From Flavobacterium sp. 140616W15 (GTDB lineage: Bacteria > Bacteroidota > Bacteroidia > Flavobacteriales > Flavobacteriaceae): a DNA stretch of 64,000 bases. The notes under the pieces were generated by a model. The model did no database searches, was not told the DNA's origin, and worked only from the letters and a program-made list of their open reading frames with translations. Positions 34,017 through 43,701 of the stretch are shown here, piece by piece (the stretch's first letter is position 1; each line of letters opens with the position of its first letter). The stretch lies in assembly GCF_003668995.1 (NCBI RefSeq), contig NZ_CP033068.1, forward strand, positions 4,588,001-4,652,000, read 5' to 3'. The translations under genes were made by a program, and so were the position numbers.

Positions 34017-34028
34017 ATTTTTTTTAAA

Positions 34029-34060
34029 GTTTAACCGTTAATTTATTTAATCGGTTAAAC
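34029..34060. repeat. Inverted repeat between greA and the HIT gene
   Basis: GTTTAACCG and CGGTTAAAC are perfect 9-bp complements around a 14-base A/T loop. A T run precedes it but does not follow, so it is not a plus-strand terminator; role unclear. Confidence 0.55.
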
Positions 34061-34085
34061 GGAAAAACGATTAAACAATTAAACA

Positions 34086-34475
34086 ATGTCAACAATATTT
34101 ACCAAAATAGTAAACGGAGAAATTCCAAGTTATAAAATTACTGAAGATGCTAATTTTTTGGCATTTTTAGATGTAAATCCAAATGCTAAAGGACATACAC
34201 TTTGTATTCCGAAGCAGGAAATCAATAAGATTTTTGATATGGATGATGAATTATATCTTGGGTTAATGCAGTTTTCTAAGAAAGTTGCTATTGCTTTAGA
34301 GAAAACAGTTCCATGTAAAAGAGTTGGAATGGCAGTAGTAGGACTTGAAGTTCCTCATGCACATGTGCATTTAATTCCGCTTAACGAAATGGATGAAATG
34401 CGTTTCCATAATAAAGTATCACTTACTAAAGAAGAGTTTGAAGATTTGGCCAAAAGTATTCAGGCAAATTTGTAA
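34086..34475 (+). CDS. HIT family nucleotide hydrolase
   Basis: The 129-residue protein is typical of the HIT superfamily, with FTKIVNGEIPSYKI at the start, LAFLDVNPNAKGHTLCIPK and the catalytic triad HVHLIPL (about 97-103). HIT proteins hydrolyse nucleoside phosphoramidates and related nucleotides. The following terminator closes the greA-HIT unit. Confidence 0.93.
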   Translation: MSTIFTKIVNGEIPSYKITEDANFLAFLDVNPNAKGHTLCIPKQEINKIFDMDDELYLGLMQFSKKVAIALEKTVPCKRVGMAVVGLEVPHAHVHLIPLNEMDEMRFHNKVSLTKEEFEDLAKSIQANL

Positions 34476-34503
34476 CCTAAGATTAGTAAGTTTTTAATAA
34501 AAT

Positions 34504-34541
34504 AAAACCACAAATTCAATAAAAGAGTTTGTGGTTTTTTC
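34504..34541. terminator. Bidirectional terminator between the HIT gene and the convergent histidine kinase gene
   Basis: AAAACCACAAA (34504-34514) pairs with TTTGTGGTTTT (34528-34538), with T runs following on the plus strand and an A run preceding for the minus strand. Confidence 0.85.
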
Positions 34542-34544
34542 TTT

Positions 34545-35699
34545 TTATGAAGGAGCGTTTACTTTGTAATTCAGTTGAATGATTGTTCCTTTGCCTACTT
34601 CAGATTGTAGAACTTTTATTTTTCCGCTATGATATTCCTCGACAATTCTTTTTGTTAATGAAAGACCTAATCCCCAACCTCTTTTTTTGGTTGTAAAACC
34701 AGGTTCAAATATAGTTTTAAATTGGTTTTTAGGAATTCCGATTCCAGTATCTGAAACATTTATTTTTACTATATCTCCGTCTTGTTCAATTTTTAATGCC
34801 AAATTACCTTTTCCTTTCATAGCATCAATAGCATTTTTCACCAAGTTTTCGATAGTCCAACTATGAAGAATTGGATTAATCATAACCATAATCGGAGTTT
34901 TTGGTATCTGAGATGAGAAATTAACCTGTTTTGAAAAACGAGATTGCAGATAATCGTATGTGTTTAATGTTTCCTCTACGATATCCTTGTTTTCAAGTAC
35001 AGGAGTAGATCCAATCTTCGAGAAACGATCCGTAATAGTTTGTAATCGTTCAATATCTTTCTCAATCTCAGAAGTAATCGATTCATCAATATTTTCAGTC
35101 TTCAATAATTCGACCCAACCAATCAATGAAGATAGGGGAGTTCCTATTTGATGTGCCGTTTCTTTTGCCATTCCTGCCCAGAGTTTATTTTGGGTAGCCA
35201 TTTTTGTACTTTTGTAAAAATTGTATACCAAACCTGCAAATAAGAAAATAATCAATAACAAAGCAACTGGATAATACTTGAGTTTATTCAATAATTCCGA
35301 ATTGCCATAATAAAGTTCCTGATGTTTTCCTGGAGCATATTCGATTACAATTGCTTCGTTTTCCCGTTTCAATTTGTTTAAAATCGATGTTGCTTCCTTT
35401 TTATCTTTTATGATAGATTCATCAATATTTATGGCACTTATAATACTATCTTTTTCGGTTAAAATAATAGGAATTGAAGTGTTGTTACTAAATATCTGAA
35501 GGGGTAATTCAACATCACTATTTTCATCCGCATTAATCAAAGTTTTTTGAGCATTTGCCCAAAGATTCATTTTTAGCCGTTCTTCATTTTTAAAAATCTG
35601 AAAAAAGGTATAAGTGTTCCAAAGGATTAAGGAAATAATCAAAAAGGAAGCGCAAATAATGATCCAGCGGGTTGTATTTCTTCTTTCTGAAAAAAACAT
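34545..35699 (-). CDS. Orphan sensor histidine kinase
   Basis: The 384-residue protein has two membrane helices (about 12-33 and 142-163) around a short extracytoplasmic sensor, a dimerization helix with H183 in MAKETAHQIGTPLSSLIGW, and an HATPase with ENLVKNAIDAM (N box), DTGIGIP (G1) and KKRGWGLGLSLTKRIV (G2). No response regulator is adjacent. HQIGTPLSS is a flavobacterial subfamily pattern; the signal is unknown. Confidence 0.93.
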   Translation of the reverse strand: MFFSERRNTTRWIIICASFLIISLILWNTYTFFQIFKNEERLKMNLWANAQKTLINADENSDVELPLQIFSNNTSIPIILTEKDSIISAINIDESIIKDKKEATSILNKLKRENEAIVIEYAPGKHQELYYGNSELLNKLKYYPVALLLIIFLFAGLVYNFYKSTKMATQNKLWAGMAKETAHQIGTPLSSLIGWVELLKTENIDESITSEIEKDIERLQTITDRFSKIGSTPVLENKDIVEETLNTYDYLQSRFSKQVNFSSQIPKTPIMVMINPILHSWTIENLVKNAIDAMKGKGNLALKIEQDGDIVKINVSDTGIGIPKNQFKTIFEPGFTTKKRGWGLGLSLTKRIVEEYHSGKIKVLQSEVGKGTIIQLNYKVNAPS

Positions 35700-35794
35700 A
35701 AATTAAATTTTGAGGTATAAATATAACGAAATAAACACACTATATATTTTGTATGCAGACAAAGATTTTTATTTTTAAAATGAATAGACTTCTT

Positions 35795-35823
35795 TTGAAA
35801 CTTAAACGATTTATGTACTTTTG
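35795..35823 (+). promoter_or_regulatory. Promoter of the flavin reductase gene
   Basis: TTG at 35795-35797 and TACTTTTG at 35816-35823 are separated by 18 bases, fitting the Bacteroidota -33/-7 consensus (TTG, 17-23, TAnnTTTG). The start codon is 33 bases further on. Confidence 0.65.
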
Positions 35824-35855
35824 TTGTCTTCTAAAACGATTAGAAAAATAAAAGT

Positions 35856-36740
35856 ATGATTAGTATTGATCCAAAGGAAATTCCGACAGCAAAATTACAA
35901 GGCTATTTACAAAGTGCGGTTGGACCGAGGCCTATTGCTTTTGCAAGTACTATAGATAAAGACGGAAAACCGAATTTATCACCATTTAGTTTTTTTAATG
36001 TTTTTAGTGCCAATCCACCAATTTTAGTTTTTTCACCCTCTCGAAGAGTACGTGATAATTCTATAAAACATACTTTAATAAATGCTGAAGCAACACGTGA
36101 GGTCGTTATTAATGTAGTTAATTATGATATTGTGCAACAAACATCGTTAGCAAGTACAGAATATGCTGATGGAGTTAATGAATTTATAAAATCGGGATTA
36201 ACACAAATTCCATCAGACATAGTAAAGCCATACAGAGTTAAAGAGTCTCCTGTACAGTTTGAATGCAAAGTAACTCAGATTATTCCGTTAGGAACAGAAG
36301 GAGGAGCAGGAAATCTAATTCTTTGTGAAGTAGTTAAAATTCATATTCACGAGGAGATATTAGATGAAAATGGAGCAATAGATCAACATAAAATTGACTT
36401 GGTTTCTCGCTTAGGAAGTAATTGGTATTCAAGATCAAATCAAGGACTTTTTGAAGTCGAAAAACCGCTTACAACCCTGGGAATAGGAGTAGATGCTGTA
36501 CCTGATTTTGTAAAAGCAAGTTCTGTTTTTGATGGGAATGACTTAGGTAAATTAGGGAATATTGAAGCCTTGCCTACAACAGAAGAAGTTAGTATATTTG
36601 TGAAAGAAAACTTTTCTGTGAAAGGTGTGTTGAGTTCAGATGATGAGGTTAAAGTGCACCAAGAAGCTAAAAAGTATCTAAATGAAAACGATGTAATATC
36701 GGCTTGGAAAGTACTTTTAGCTAAAAAAATAAAAAAATAA
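35856..36740 (+). CDS. Flavin reductase-like (FMN-binding split-barrel) protein
   Basis: The 294-residue protein has the flavin reductase-like split barrel: residues 15-215 hold QSAVGPRPIAFASTIDKDG, PNLSPFSFFNVFSANPP and GNLILCEVVKIHIHE. It reduces or binds FMN; electron acceptor unknown. The C-terminal 70 residues (KEN...KKYLNENDVISAWKVLL) are helical and not part of the barrel. A DUF3127 gene follows 23 bases later and may be co-transcribed. Confidence 0.88.
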   Translation: MISIDPKEIPTAKLQGYLQSAVGPRPIAFASTIDKDGKPNLSPFSFFNVFSANPPILVFSPSRRVRDNSIKHTLINAEATREVVINVVNYDIVQQTSLASTEYADGVNEFIKSGLTQIPSDIVKPYRVKESPVQFECKVTQIIPLGTEGGAGNLILCEVVKIHIHEEILDENGAIDQHKIDLVSRLGSNWYSRSNQGLFEVEKPLTTLGIGVDAVPDFVKASSVFDGNDLGKLGNIEALPTTEEVSIFVKENFSVKGVLSSDDEVKVHQEAKKYLNENDVISAWKVLLAKKIKK

Positions 36741-36763
36741 ATAACAATTAAATAAAAACGGAG

Positions 36764-37132
36764 ATGGAAGTTACAGGAAAAGTAAAAGTTGTTAATCCAG
36801 AACAACAAGTTAGTGCATCATTCAAGAAAAGAGAACTTGTAGTTACTACAGAAGAGCAATATCCTCAACACATCATGATCGAATTTACTCAAGATAAATG
36901 CGATTTGTTGAGTAATTATAAAACAGGAGATCCAGTAAAAGTTTCAATTAACTTAAGAGGAAGAGAATGGGTTAATCCACAAGGAGAAACTAGATATTTT
37001 AATAGTATTCAAGGATGGAGAATCGAAAGATTAGATGCTGCTCCAGCTCAAACACCTCCAATGCCTGCTGCAGAAGCTTTTGCTCCAGCAACAAACTTAA
37101 ACGAAGACGAACCAGATGATTTACCATTTTAA
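36764..37132 (+). CDS. DUF3127 protein with SSB-like OB fold and acidic tail
   Basis: The 122-residue protein has an OB-fold-like core (residues 1-90: MEVTGKVKVVNPEQQVS, VKVSINLRGREWVNPQGE), a Pro/Ala linker (95-112) and ends in DEPDDLPF, like the DDDIPF tip by which single-strand DNA-binding protein SSB recruits repair proteins. DUF3127 has no assigned function that I know of. The architecture suggests a single-strand nucleic-acid-binding protein with an SSB-type interaction tail; this is inference from motif and layout. A terminator follows. Confidence 0.85.
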   Translation: MEVTGKVKVVNPEQQVSASFKKRELVVTTEEQYPQHIMIEFTQDKCDLLSNYKTGDPVKVSINLRGREWVNPQGETRYFNSIQGWRIERLDAAPAQTPPMPAAEAFAPATNLNEDEPDDLPF

Positions 37133-37159
37133 TCAATAGGTTTTGATTTTATAATAAGC

Positions 37160-37191
37160 AAACCCGGCAATTTTTAAAATTTGTCGGGTTT
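37160..37191 (+). terminator. Rho-independent terminator after DUF3127
   Basis: AAACCCG-G-CAA pairs with TTG-T-CGGGTTT over an A/T-rich loop, followed by TTATATTTTATTT. It lies between the DUF3127 stop and the aat start, which also rules out a TTG start for aat inside the stem. Confidence 0.75.
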
Positions 37192-37207
37192 TATATTTTA
37201 TTTAGAG

Positions 37208-37840
37208 ATGTATCATTTATCTGAAGTTTTATTTTTTCCACCAGTTTCAGAAGCCAATTATGATGGGGTTTTGGCAATTGGAGGAGATTTATCTACTGAG
37301 CGATTGCAATTGGCTTATTGTAGCGGAATTTTTCCTTGGTTTAATGAAGGTGAGCCTATAGTTTGGTGGTCACCTGACCCTAGAATGGTTTTGTTTTTGG
37401 ATGAATTAATCGTATCCAAAAGTATGCGTAATATTCTTAACAGAAATAGTTTTAAGGTCACGTTCAATCAAAATTTTAGAGATGTAATTTCGAATTGCCA
37501 GAAGACTAAACGTGATGGTCAAAATGGAACATGGATTTCTAATAACATGATCGAAGCCTATTGTAAACTTCATGAAATGGGCTTTGCAAAATCGGTTGAG
37601 GTATGGGAAAATGATGAATTGGTAGGTGGCTTATACGGAGTAGATTTAGGACATGTTTTTTGTGGAGAAAGTATGTTCTCGAAAGTATCAAATGCATCCA
37701 AAGTTGCTTTTATTGCCTTAGTGACTCAATTAAAAAAGGAGAATTATAAACTTTTGGATTGTCAGGTTTATAATCCACATTTAGAAAGTTTAGGTTGTCG
37801 TGAAATTGAGCGTGAAGTCTTTATGGAAATTTTAAAATAA
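37208..37840 (+). CDS. aat: Leucyl/phenylalanyl-tRNA-protein transferase
   Basis: The start is the ATG at 37208 (MYHLSEVLFFPP); an upstream TTG would lie in the terminator. The 210-residue protein has the family pattern GVLAIGGDLSTERLQLAY, GIFPWFNEGEPIVWWSPDPR, GVYGVDLG-type EVWENDELVGGLYGVDLG and GESMFSKVSNASKVA. It adds Leu or Phe to N-terminal Lys/Arg of proteins, marking them for ClpAP degradation. Confidence 0.95.
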   Translation: MYHLSEVLFFPPVSEANYDGVLAIGGDLSTERLQLAYCSGIFPWFNEGEPIVWWSPDPRMVLFLDELIVSKSMRNILNRNSFKVTFNQNFRDVISNCQKTKRDGQNGTWISNNMIEAYCKLHEMGFAKSVEVWENDELVGGLYGVDLGHVFCGESMFSKVSNASKVAFIALVTQLKKENYKLLDCQVYNPHLESLGCREIEREVFMEILK

Positions 37841-37887
37841 TGGAAGGATTTAGCATTGAAAATCAGATTATATTTTTAAAATAGTAT

Positions 37888-39780
37888 TTAATTGACTTTA
37901 GTCAAAAGCAATGAAGCATTATTAAAATCATACAAAGCGTTGACTAAATCTCGATATTCAGTATATTTTTCTTTCTCTAAATAAGTAAAATTATAAAATT
38001 CTTCGACTGTTATTTTTACAGTATTTCCTTCGACTTTTGCGCTAGATTTAAACAAACCGATAACTTCCTTGTTATCGTTTGTAATCTCTTTGTTAAAAGT
38101 CAAATTAGCAACATTTTTGACGCTAAAACCTGCTGGGATATTTAAATTGATATAGTTTATATTTTTCTTTGGATAAGATAATACGATTGGGTTTGTTCTA
38201 TTGATTTCCTGATATAAACTGGCTTGCTTTCCTAAAACTTTTCCAATTGTAATTAAGTTATTTTTTCCTGCATTTTCTATCCATGATTCTTTTACTTTTA
38301 CATCACTGTTGATAGTAAAAGGTTTTTCAGGAGTATAATTATTTTTATATTCTTTATTCTCAAAATTATATTTCTGGACTTCGACATCAATATCACTAAA
38401 AATATTGTTTTTAACAAAATCATTGATTTTATCTTGAGGAATATATTTGACAATATATCTAAAATAAGAAGCAAGATAGCCAGTAAATGTACTTTTTTTA
38501 TTCACTAAAACCGTTTCCATATCATCGTCAATCGTAATACTACTAGTTATTTCTGTAATATTATCATCCATTAAAACATTTTCGATTTTCTTGAACTCAT
38601 ATGTAACCTGCTTACGAGGTTCTTGATTAAAATAAACAGCATCATTGTTGACAGAAAGAGCACTTGGCTGTCCATAAGGCATCCAGAATTGAAAAGGCGC
38701 GAGATATTTTTTTGTTTCGGGAATGTAGATTAAAATTTCCGATAGAGCTTCAGGAATAACATTTTCTTTATCAAATTTGTCGTCAAATTTATCTGTCGAA
38801 GCTGCAAATTGATATTTAATTTTAAGATAATCTAAAACATCTTTATAAAAATATAAAACCATATTTGATGTCATCTTTTTGGTTTCGATCACTTTCTTAT
38901 AATTATACTGTTTGTCAATTTCAATATTCTCTTTTAAAAATGTATCTATGATTTCTATTTTTTCATCAGTTGTAATTGCTGAGTCATTTAATTTTAAATC
39001 TTCTACGAAACCTTTAATCATTGATTTAGCATTTACACCATCTGCAAAACTATAAAGAGAATTATAATAGCTGATATAATTATATGCTTTGGATGTGTTA
39101 ATGAAATAATAAACTTTTGCAAGATTAGCCATATTTGTAGCATTTCTTTCAAACTTATAAGCAGGTAAATTAGATGCTGTGTAAATTGTAGTTTTATCTA
39201 TACTTTGATTTTTCATTCCATTATAGGCCGCTGTGTATGTATATGCCTGCCCAATTTTATTGATTTGAAATTTAGCGTCAAGAACAGGAATGTCTCTTTG
39301 AAAATATTCTGAACCACTAAAATCTGGATAATCTTTTATTACATAATAGTATTCAATAATGTCACCTTTTTCAACACCTTCAAAAGCAAATTGCTTTTCG
39401 CTGGTTCCTTGCTTTTCTACAATTCTCTCTTTCGGAAGTTCTTCAATTTTTCCATTAGGTTTAATAACACGGACTCTTAAATCTCTGTAATCTCTTACAT
39501 AACGATTGTTTATTGCTACTTTATTATATTCACTAATTCCTGTTTCAGATAAAATTTTTATAGCTTGATGTTTTACAATAAAAGCTTTGTAGGCATAGCC
39601 TCCCACTTTGTTTTCATAAAGTCTATAGTCTTTTAAAACAACTGCTGGATACGTAGCAAATTCAGCAGGAATTTCTTGAAATTTAGGGACCTCATCCCAT
39701 TTGTAGTTTTTTACCTCTTCTTCTTGAGCGAATGAAATTTGTGCAAGTAATATGGTGATGAAGAAAATTAGTTTTTTCAT
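37888..39780 (-). CDS. DUF3857-type exported protein with no catalytic cysteine
   Basis: Start is at 39780 (MKKLIFFITILLAQISFAQ signal); its ATG overlaps the upstream stop as ATGA, so translation is coupled. The 630-residue protein keeps the DUF3857 beta-sandwich and a transglutaminase-like helical core, but the segment where GDCKD is expected reads KKMTSNMVLYFYKDVL, and the whole mature protein has no cysteine at all. It is probably a non-catalytic partner of the upstream DUF3857 protein, which does have the triad. Confidence 0.8.
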   Translation of the reverse strand: MKKLIFFITILLAQISFAQEEEVKNYKWDEVPKFQEIPAEFATYPAVVLKDYRLYENKVGGYAYKAFIVKHQAIKILSETGISEYNKVAINNRYVRDYRDLRVRVIKPNGKIEELPKERIVEKQGTSEKQFAFEGVEKGDIIEYYYVIKDYPDFSGSEYFQRDIPVLDAKFQINKIGQAYTYTAAYNGMKNQSIDKTTIYTASNLPAYKFERNATNMANLAKVYYFINTSKAYNYISYYNSLYSFADGVNAKSMIKGFVEDLKLNDSAITTDEKIEIIDTFLKENIEIDKQYNYKKVIETKKMTSNMVLYFYKDVLDYLKIKYQFAASTDKFDDKFDKENVIPEALSEILIYIPETKKYLAPFQFWMPYGQPSALSVNNDAVYFNQEPRKQVTYEFKKIENVLMDDNITEITSSITIDDDMETVLVNKKSTFTGYLASYFRYIVKYIPQDKINDFVKNNIFSDIDVEVQKYNFENKEYKNNYTPEKPFTINSDVKVKESWIENAGKNNLITIGKVLGKQASLYQEINRTNPIVLSYPKKNINYINLNIPAGFSVKNVANLTFNKEITNDNKEVIGLFKSSAKVEGNTVKITVEEFYNFTYLEKEKYTEYRDLVNALYDFNNASLLLTKVN

Positions 39781-41662
39781 TTTTTTATGAGAATAATATT
39801 TTGATTGTATTGTTTCGTAATGTTTTTGATAGCAATGTTCCATGTTTCAAAATTGTTTTTCTCAATTAGTAATGTATCCATTGTCATTTCTTGATTTATT
39901 ATAATCGTATTATTAACTTTTTTGTAGGTTATACTTGCTGTAAAAAAGGCATTAGTGAAATTAAAATTTTCAGGTAAAAAATCTATAGTATATCCTTGTG
40001 GGATAACAAATTCATACTCGAAATTATATGATTTTTTGAAGTCATTTTCAAGAGGAGTTTTTCTTTTCTCAACATTAATTCTTGCATCTGAATAAGGGAA
40101 GAATAAGATTGGTTTAAAAAGTAGTTGATTGTCTGTTTTTTTAATCCATTTGTCTAATTCAAATTGATATCGGATTTCAAGTGGGATTTGAGATAAATCA
40201 TCATTTTTAATATCAACATTTGATGTTTGAATATTCTGGATAAAACGTGCAAAATAACCTTTTAACATTTCATTTTTATCAGTTGAAGCTTTATATGTAC
40301 TAATAAATTGCGTTTTCAAAAAACCATTTAAATTAAAATTTGCTTGACCAATTAATGAATTCGAATTAAATTCTATCTTTAGCTTGCCGTTCGTTTTATT
40401 TTGATCAGAAGGGATAACTGGAACGGTGGTAATTTTGTATTTTAAATCGTCTATTTTTGTTAAGGCTTCTTTTCCTTGTATGAATGGAGTTACATTTGGA
40501 AATAAAGAGTATTGGCCAGTTGCATCCAAGAACAAGTCTTGGTTGTTAATTCGGGCAACTGTAATCATATGATTGTCTACAATTGGGCTTGGAACATTTT
40601 TATAGGTATAATTATTATGGCGAGTTCCAATCCATGCTATATTAGACTCTATACCGGCGTAACGAAGCATTTCATTTAGTAAGTTGGCCATATCCTTACA
40701 ATCGCCATACTTTTTTTGCAATACAGAAGCTGCTTCTCGCGGAATGTATCCTCCCATTCCGTCTTCAAAAGCAACATAGTTTATTTTACTTTGAACATAA
40801 TCAAAAATTACTTTAGCTTTGTCAAAATCTTTTGTTAGACCAGTAATCAGTTCTGCTGTTTTTTCTTTTACCTGAGTTTGGTCTTGTTTGTTGATGTCTT
40901 TAATTGTTTGTGCGTAGAAACGATAAAGATTATCTATAGTTCCAACAACATTCTGAGTGCCTGAATTATTTTTGTAGTTTTTAATATAAAAAATCAAATG
41001 TGGGCTGTAATATGAAAAATTGGGAGAACTACTTTCTTTTTCTTCTTTTTCGATGTTTACCATTTGCCATGAGTAAATTGTAAAATCACCATTAATTTCT
41101 TTTGTAAATTCTATGTTTTCATTACTAGTATTACCCTGAATGATGTAGCCAATTTCTATGTCTTTTGAAACTTTTAGAATAACTCTTGATGATTTGCAAT
41201 CGAGGTAATCTTTGAAATAATAGCTTTCTAAAAACTGAGGTTTTTGATATTCTTTTTTGTATAAAGAATAGGTTTGTGAGCCCTCTTCAATATTTGGAAA
41301 AGTGTAATATCTGAATTTCATGTCATGAACAAATATGTTGCCTATTTCACGATCTTCAGTTCCAATATACGAAACTTTATGCTTTTTATTGTTTGGAGAA
41401 ATACTATAAGCTTCAATGTCAAAAACTTTTTCAAAAGAGTCTGCATAGTTTATTTTGTTTCCTAAAATAGATTTGTCATCTTTATCACCAACCCATCTTT
41501 TTTCAGCTGAAGAAAGAATAATTGAAGGAAGATTATTTTTTACAGTAATATTATAGGAAGATTGTTTTTCTGCTATATATGATTTTTGCTTTGTACTTTG
41601 GGCTGTACCTGAAAAAAAACTAAAAAAAAGAAAGGAAAGAAAGATTGTAATTTTTTAATCAT
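39777..41662 (-). pseudogene. DUF3857 transglutaminase-like exported protein, frameshifted in the signal peptide
   Basis: From 41662 the frame reads MIKKLQSFFPFFFLVFF, a signal peptide, then runs into a T8 tract (plus-strand A8 at 41612-41619). Adding one T leads straight into SGTAQST and an open frame to the downstream Met at 41321 and on to 39777, giving 628 residues. Residues about 60-200 are DUF3857 (YADSFEKVFDIEAYSI), and the transglutaminase core holds C322 in YGDCKDMANLL, His in VDNHMITVARI and Asp in FLDATGQYS. Translation from 41321 would lack the export signal. The tract might be phase variable. Confidence 0.8.
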
Positions 41663-41769
41663 TTAGGAATACAATTTGTGGCTTTTAAATAAATTTAACG
41701 ACAATATTAGTAAATTAAATTAATTTAAAGAGTAATAACCAATAAGTTTTCTTAATTGATTTTTCCTGC

Positions 41770-42480
41770 TTAAAAATTCAGTTTAGTAAAGTCCCAGTTT
41801 AGTGTATTATAAAGGATTAATTCGTTATTTAAAGTTGGTAAATTTAGAATTAATTTTAATGTTTCGTGTGCCATCATAGTTCCAATTATTCCAGGCAATG
41901 TTCCTAGAACTCCATTTAAATTACAATTTGGAACGTCTTTAGGATTGGGCATTTCAGGAAATAAATCACGTAAATTTTTACTTCCATTATGGTTAAAAAC
42001 GGCCACTTGCCCTTCAAATTTTAAAATACTCCCATAAACCAATGTTTTGTTTAAGCTCACACAAGTATCATTAACTAAATAACGGGTTCCAAAATTATCA
42101 GATCCATCTACTACAATATCAAAATCGTGTATAATATTAAATGCATTTTCAAGAGTTAGTTTTTCTTCAAAAGGGACAACAGTAATTAATGGATTTAGCT
42201 TTTTGACTACAGCTTTAGCAGTTGGAGTTTTGGCTTGACCAATGGTATCTTCAGTATATAAAATTTGGCGATGTAAATTATGAATCTCTATTAAATCAAA
42301 ATCTACAATACCTATTGTTCCGACTCCTGCGGTTGCTAAATATTGTAAAATAGGACAGCCCAAGCCACCAGCACCAATGACTAGTACTTTAGCTTGTTTT
42401 ATTTTGTCTTGTCCAATATCACCAATTTCAGGTAACATCATTTGGCGATTATAGCGTAAAAAATCTTGTATAATGCTCAT
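41770..42480 (-). CDS. thiF: ThiF/MoeB-type adenylyltransferase for ThiS
   Basis: The 236-residue protein has the E1-like adenylation fold: the nucleotide loop GAGGLGCPILQYLATAG (about 36-52), LHRQILYTEDTIG, VVDGSDNFGTRYLVND and PGIIGTMMAHETLKLI. It activates the C-terminal Gly of ThiS for sulfur transfer. There is no rhodanese domain and no Zn CxxC pairs are evident in the C-terminus, so it is a short form. It is the last gene of the thi operon. Confidence 0.9.
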   Translation of the reverse strand: MSIIQDFLRYNRQMMLPEIGDIGQDKIKQAKVLVIGAGGLGCPILQYLATAGVGTIGIVDFDLIEIHNLHRQILYTEDTIGQAKTPTAKAVVKKLNPLITVVPFEEKLTLENAFNIIHDFDIVVDGSDNFGTRYLVNDTCVSLNKTLVYGSILKFEGQVAVFNHNGSKNLRDLFPEMPNPKDVPNCNLNGVLGTLPGIIGTMMAHETLKLILNLPTLNNELILYNTLNWDFTKLNF

Positions 42481-42556
42481 TTTAATTTAGGTCTTAGAGT
42501 TAGAAAGTTATGATGTCAAAAGTTAAAAGTCAAACTATAAAGTAAAGTTGAGGGCT

Positions 42557-43678
42557 TTAAGACTTTTGGTTATATGTTCTATCCCAATCTTTCCAAACGG
42601 GTTCATAGCCTGATTTTTTTATGATTTGGGATATTTCTTCAGCAGAACGTTCATCGCTAATTTCAAATTGTTCTAACGATTGTGGATCAACGGCATATCC
42701 GCCAGGATTTGTTTTTGAACCAGCACTCATACTTGTTGTTCCAATCGGAATGATATTATTTCTAAATTTTTCATTTTCACGTGTTGATATCGAAATTTCT
42801 AAATCTTCATTCCATAATCGGTAAGCACAGATAAGTTGCGTTAAATCTTTGTCATCCATAATAAAGTTAGGCTCGATAATTCCTTCTGCAGGACGTAATC
42901 GAGGGAAAGAAACGGAATACTTTGTCTGCCAATATTTTTTTTGGAGATAATCAATGTGCAGTGCATTAAAAAAACTATCTGTGCGCCAATCTTCTAAACC
43001 TAAAAGAACGCCTAATCCAATTTTATGGATACCAGCTGTTCCAATTCTATCAGGGGTTTCTAATCTAAAGTCAAAATTTGATTTTTTGCCTTTGGTGTGG
43101 TATTTTTTATATACTTCCTGATGATACGTTTCCTGATATACTAAAACAGAATATACGCCAGCTTTATGAAGTTTTTCATATTCTTCAGTAGAAAGTGGTT
43201 GAACTTCAACAGAAATAATCGAAAAGTGTTCTCTTATTTGGGTAATTGCATTCAGAAAATAATTAATATTTACTGTATAATTTGCTTCGCCAGTAACCAA
43301 TAGAACATGATCAAATCCAATGCTTTTTAAAGCTTCAACTTCTAGTTTAATCTCTGAGTCTGAAAGAGTTTTTCGTTTGATTTTATTGTCCAAGCTAAAA
43401 CCACAATAGGTACAAATGTTTTGACATTCGTTACTTAAATAAAGAGGAGCATACATCTGAATCGTTTTTCCAAAACGTTTCTTGGTTAATTTATGACATT
43501 CTTGAGCCATTTGTTCTAAATAAGAAAGTGCAGCTGGTGAAATTAAAGCAAGGAAATCATCAAGATTTCGTTTGTTTTTAGTCAAAGCAAGTTCTACTTC
43601 CTGAGGAGAAGTTTGATATATTTTGGATTGGATGGTGTTCCAGTCGTATTGATTAAAAACAGATTTGAATGTATTCAT
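42557..43678 (-). CDS. thiH: 2-iminoacetate synthase ThiH (radical SAM tyrosine lyase)
   Basis: I start at 43678 (MNTFKSVFNQYDWN), because the longer frame would run through the end of the upstream GxxExxY gene. The 373-residue protein has the radical SAM cluster CQNICTYCGF, VLLVTGEANYTVN (SAM-binding GE) and the C-terminal YEPVWKDWD. It makes dehydroglycine from tyrosine for the thiazole, which marks the oxygen-independent route rather than ThiO. The operon context supports it fully. Confidence 0.95.
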   Translation of the reverse strand: MNTFKSVFNQYDWNTIQSKIYQTSPQEVELALTKNKRNLDDFLALISPAALSYLEQMAQECHKLTKKRFGKTIQMYAPLYLSNECQNICTYCGFSLDNKIKRKTLSDSEIKLEVEALKSIGFDHVLLVTGEANYTVNINYFLNAITQIREHFSIISVEVQPLSTEEYEKLHKAGVYSVLVYQETYHQEVYKKYHTKGKKSNFDFRLETPDRIGTAGIHKIGLGVLLGLEDWRTDSFFNALHIDYLQKKYWQTKYSVSFPRLRPAEGIIEPNFIMDDKDLTQLICAYRLWNEDLEISISTRENEKFRNNIIPIGTTSMSAGSKTNPGGYAVDPQSLEQFEISDERSAEEISQIIKKSGYEPVWKDWDRTYNQKS

Positions 43679-43701
43679 TAGGTTGATTGGTTTCACGCAA
43701 A

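Noticed and set aside
37181..37207. TTG start for aat
   Set aside because: The TTG lies inside the DUF3127 terminator stem; ATG at 37208 fits the family start.
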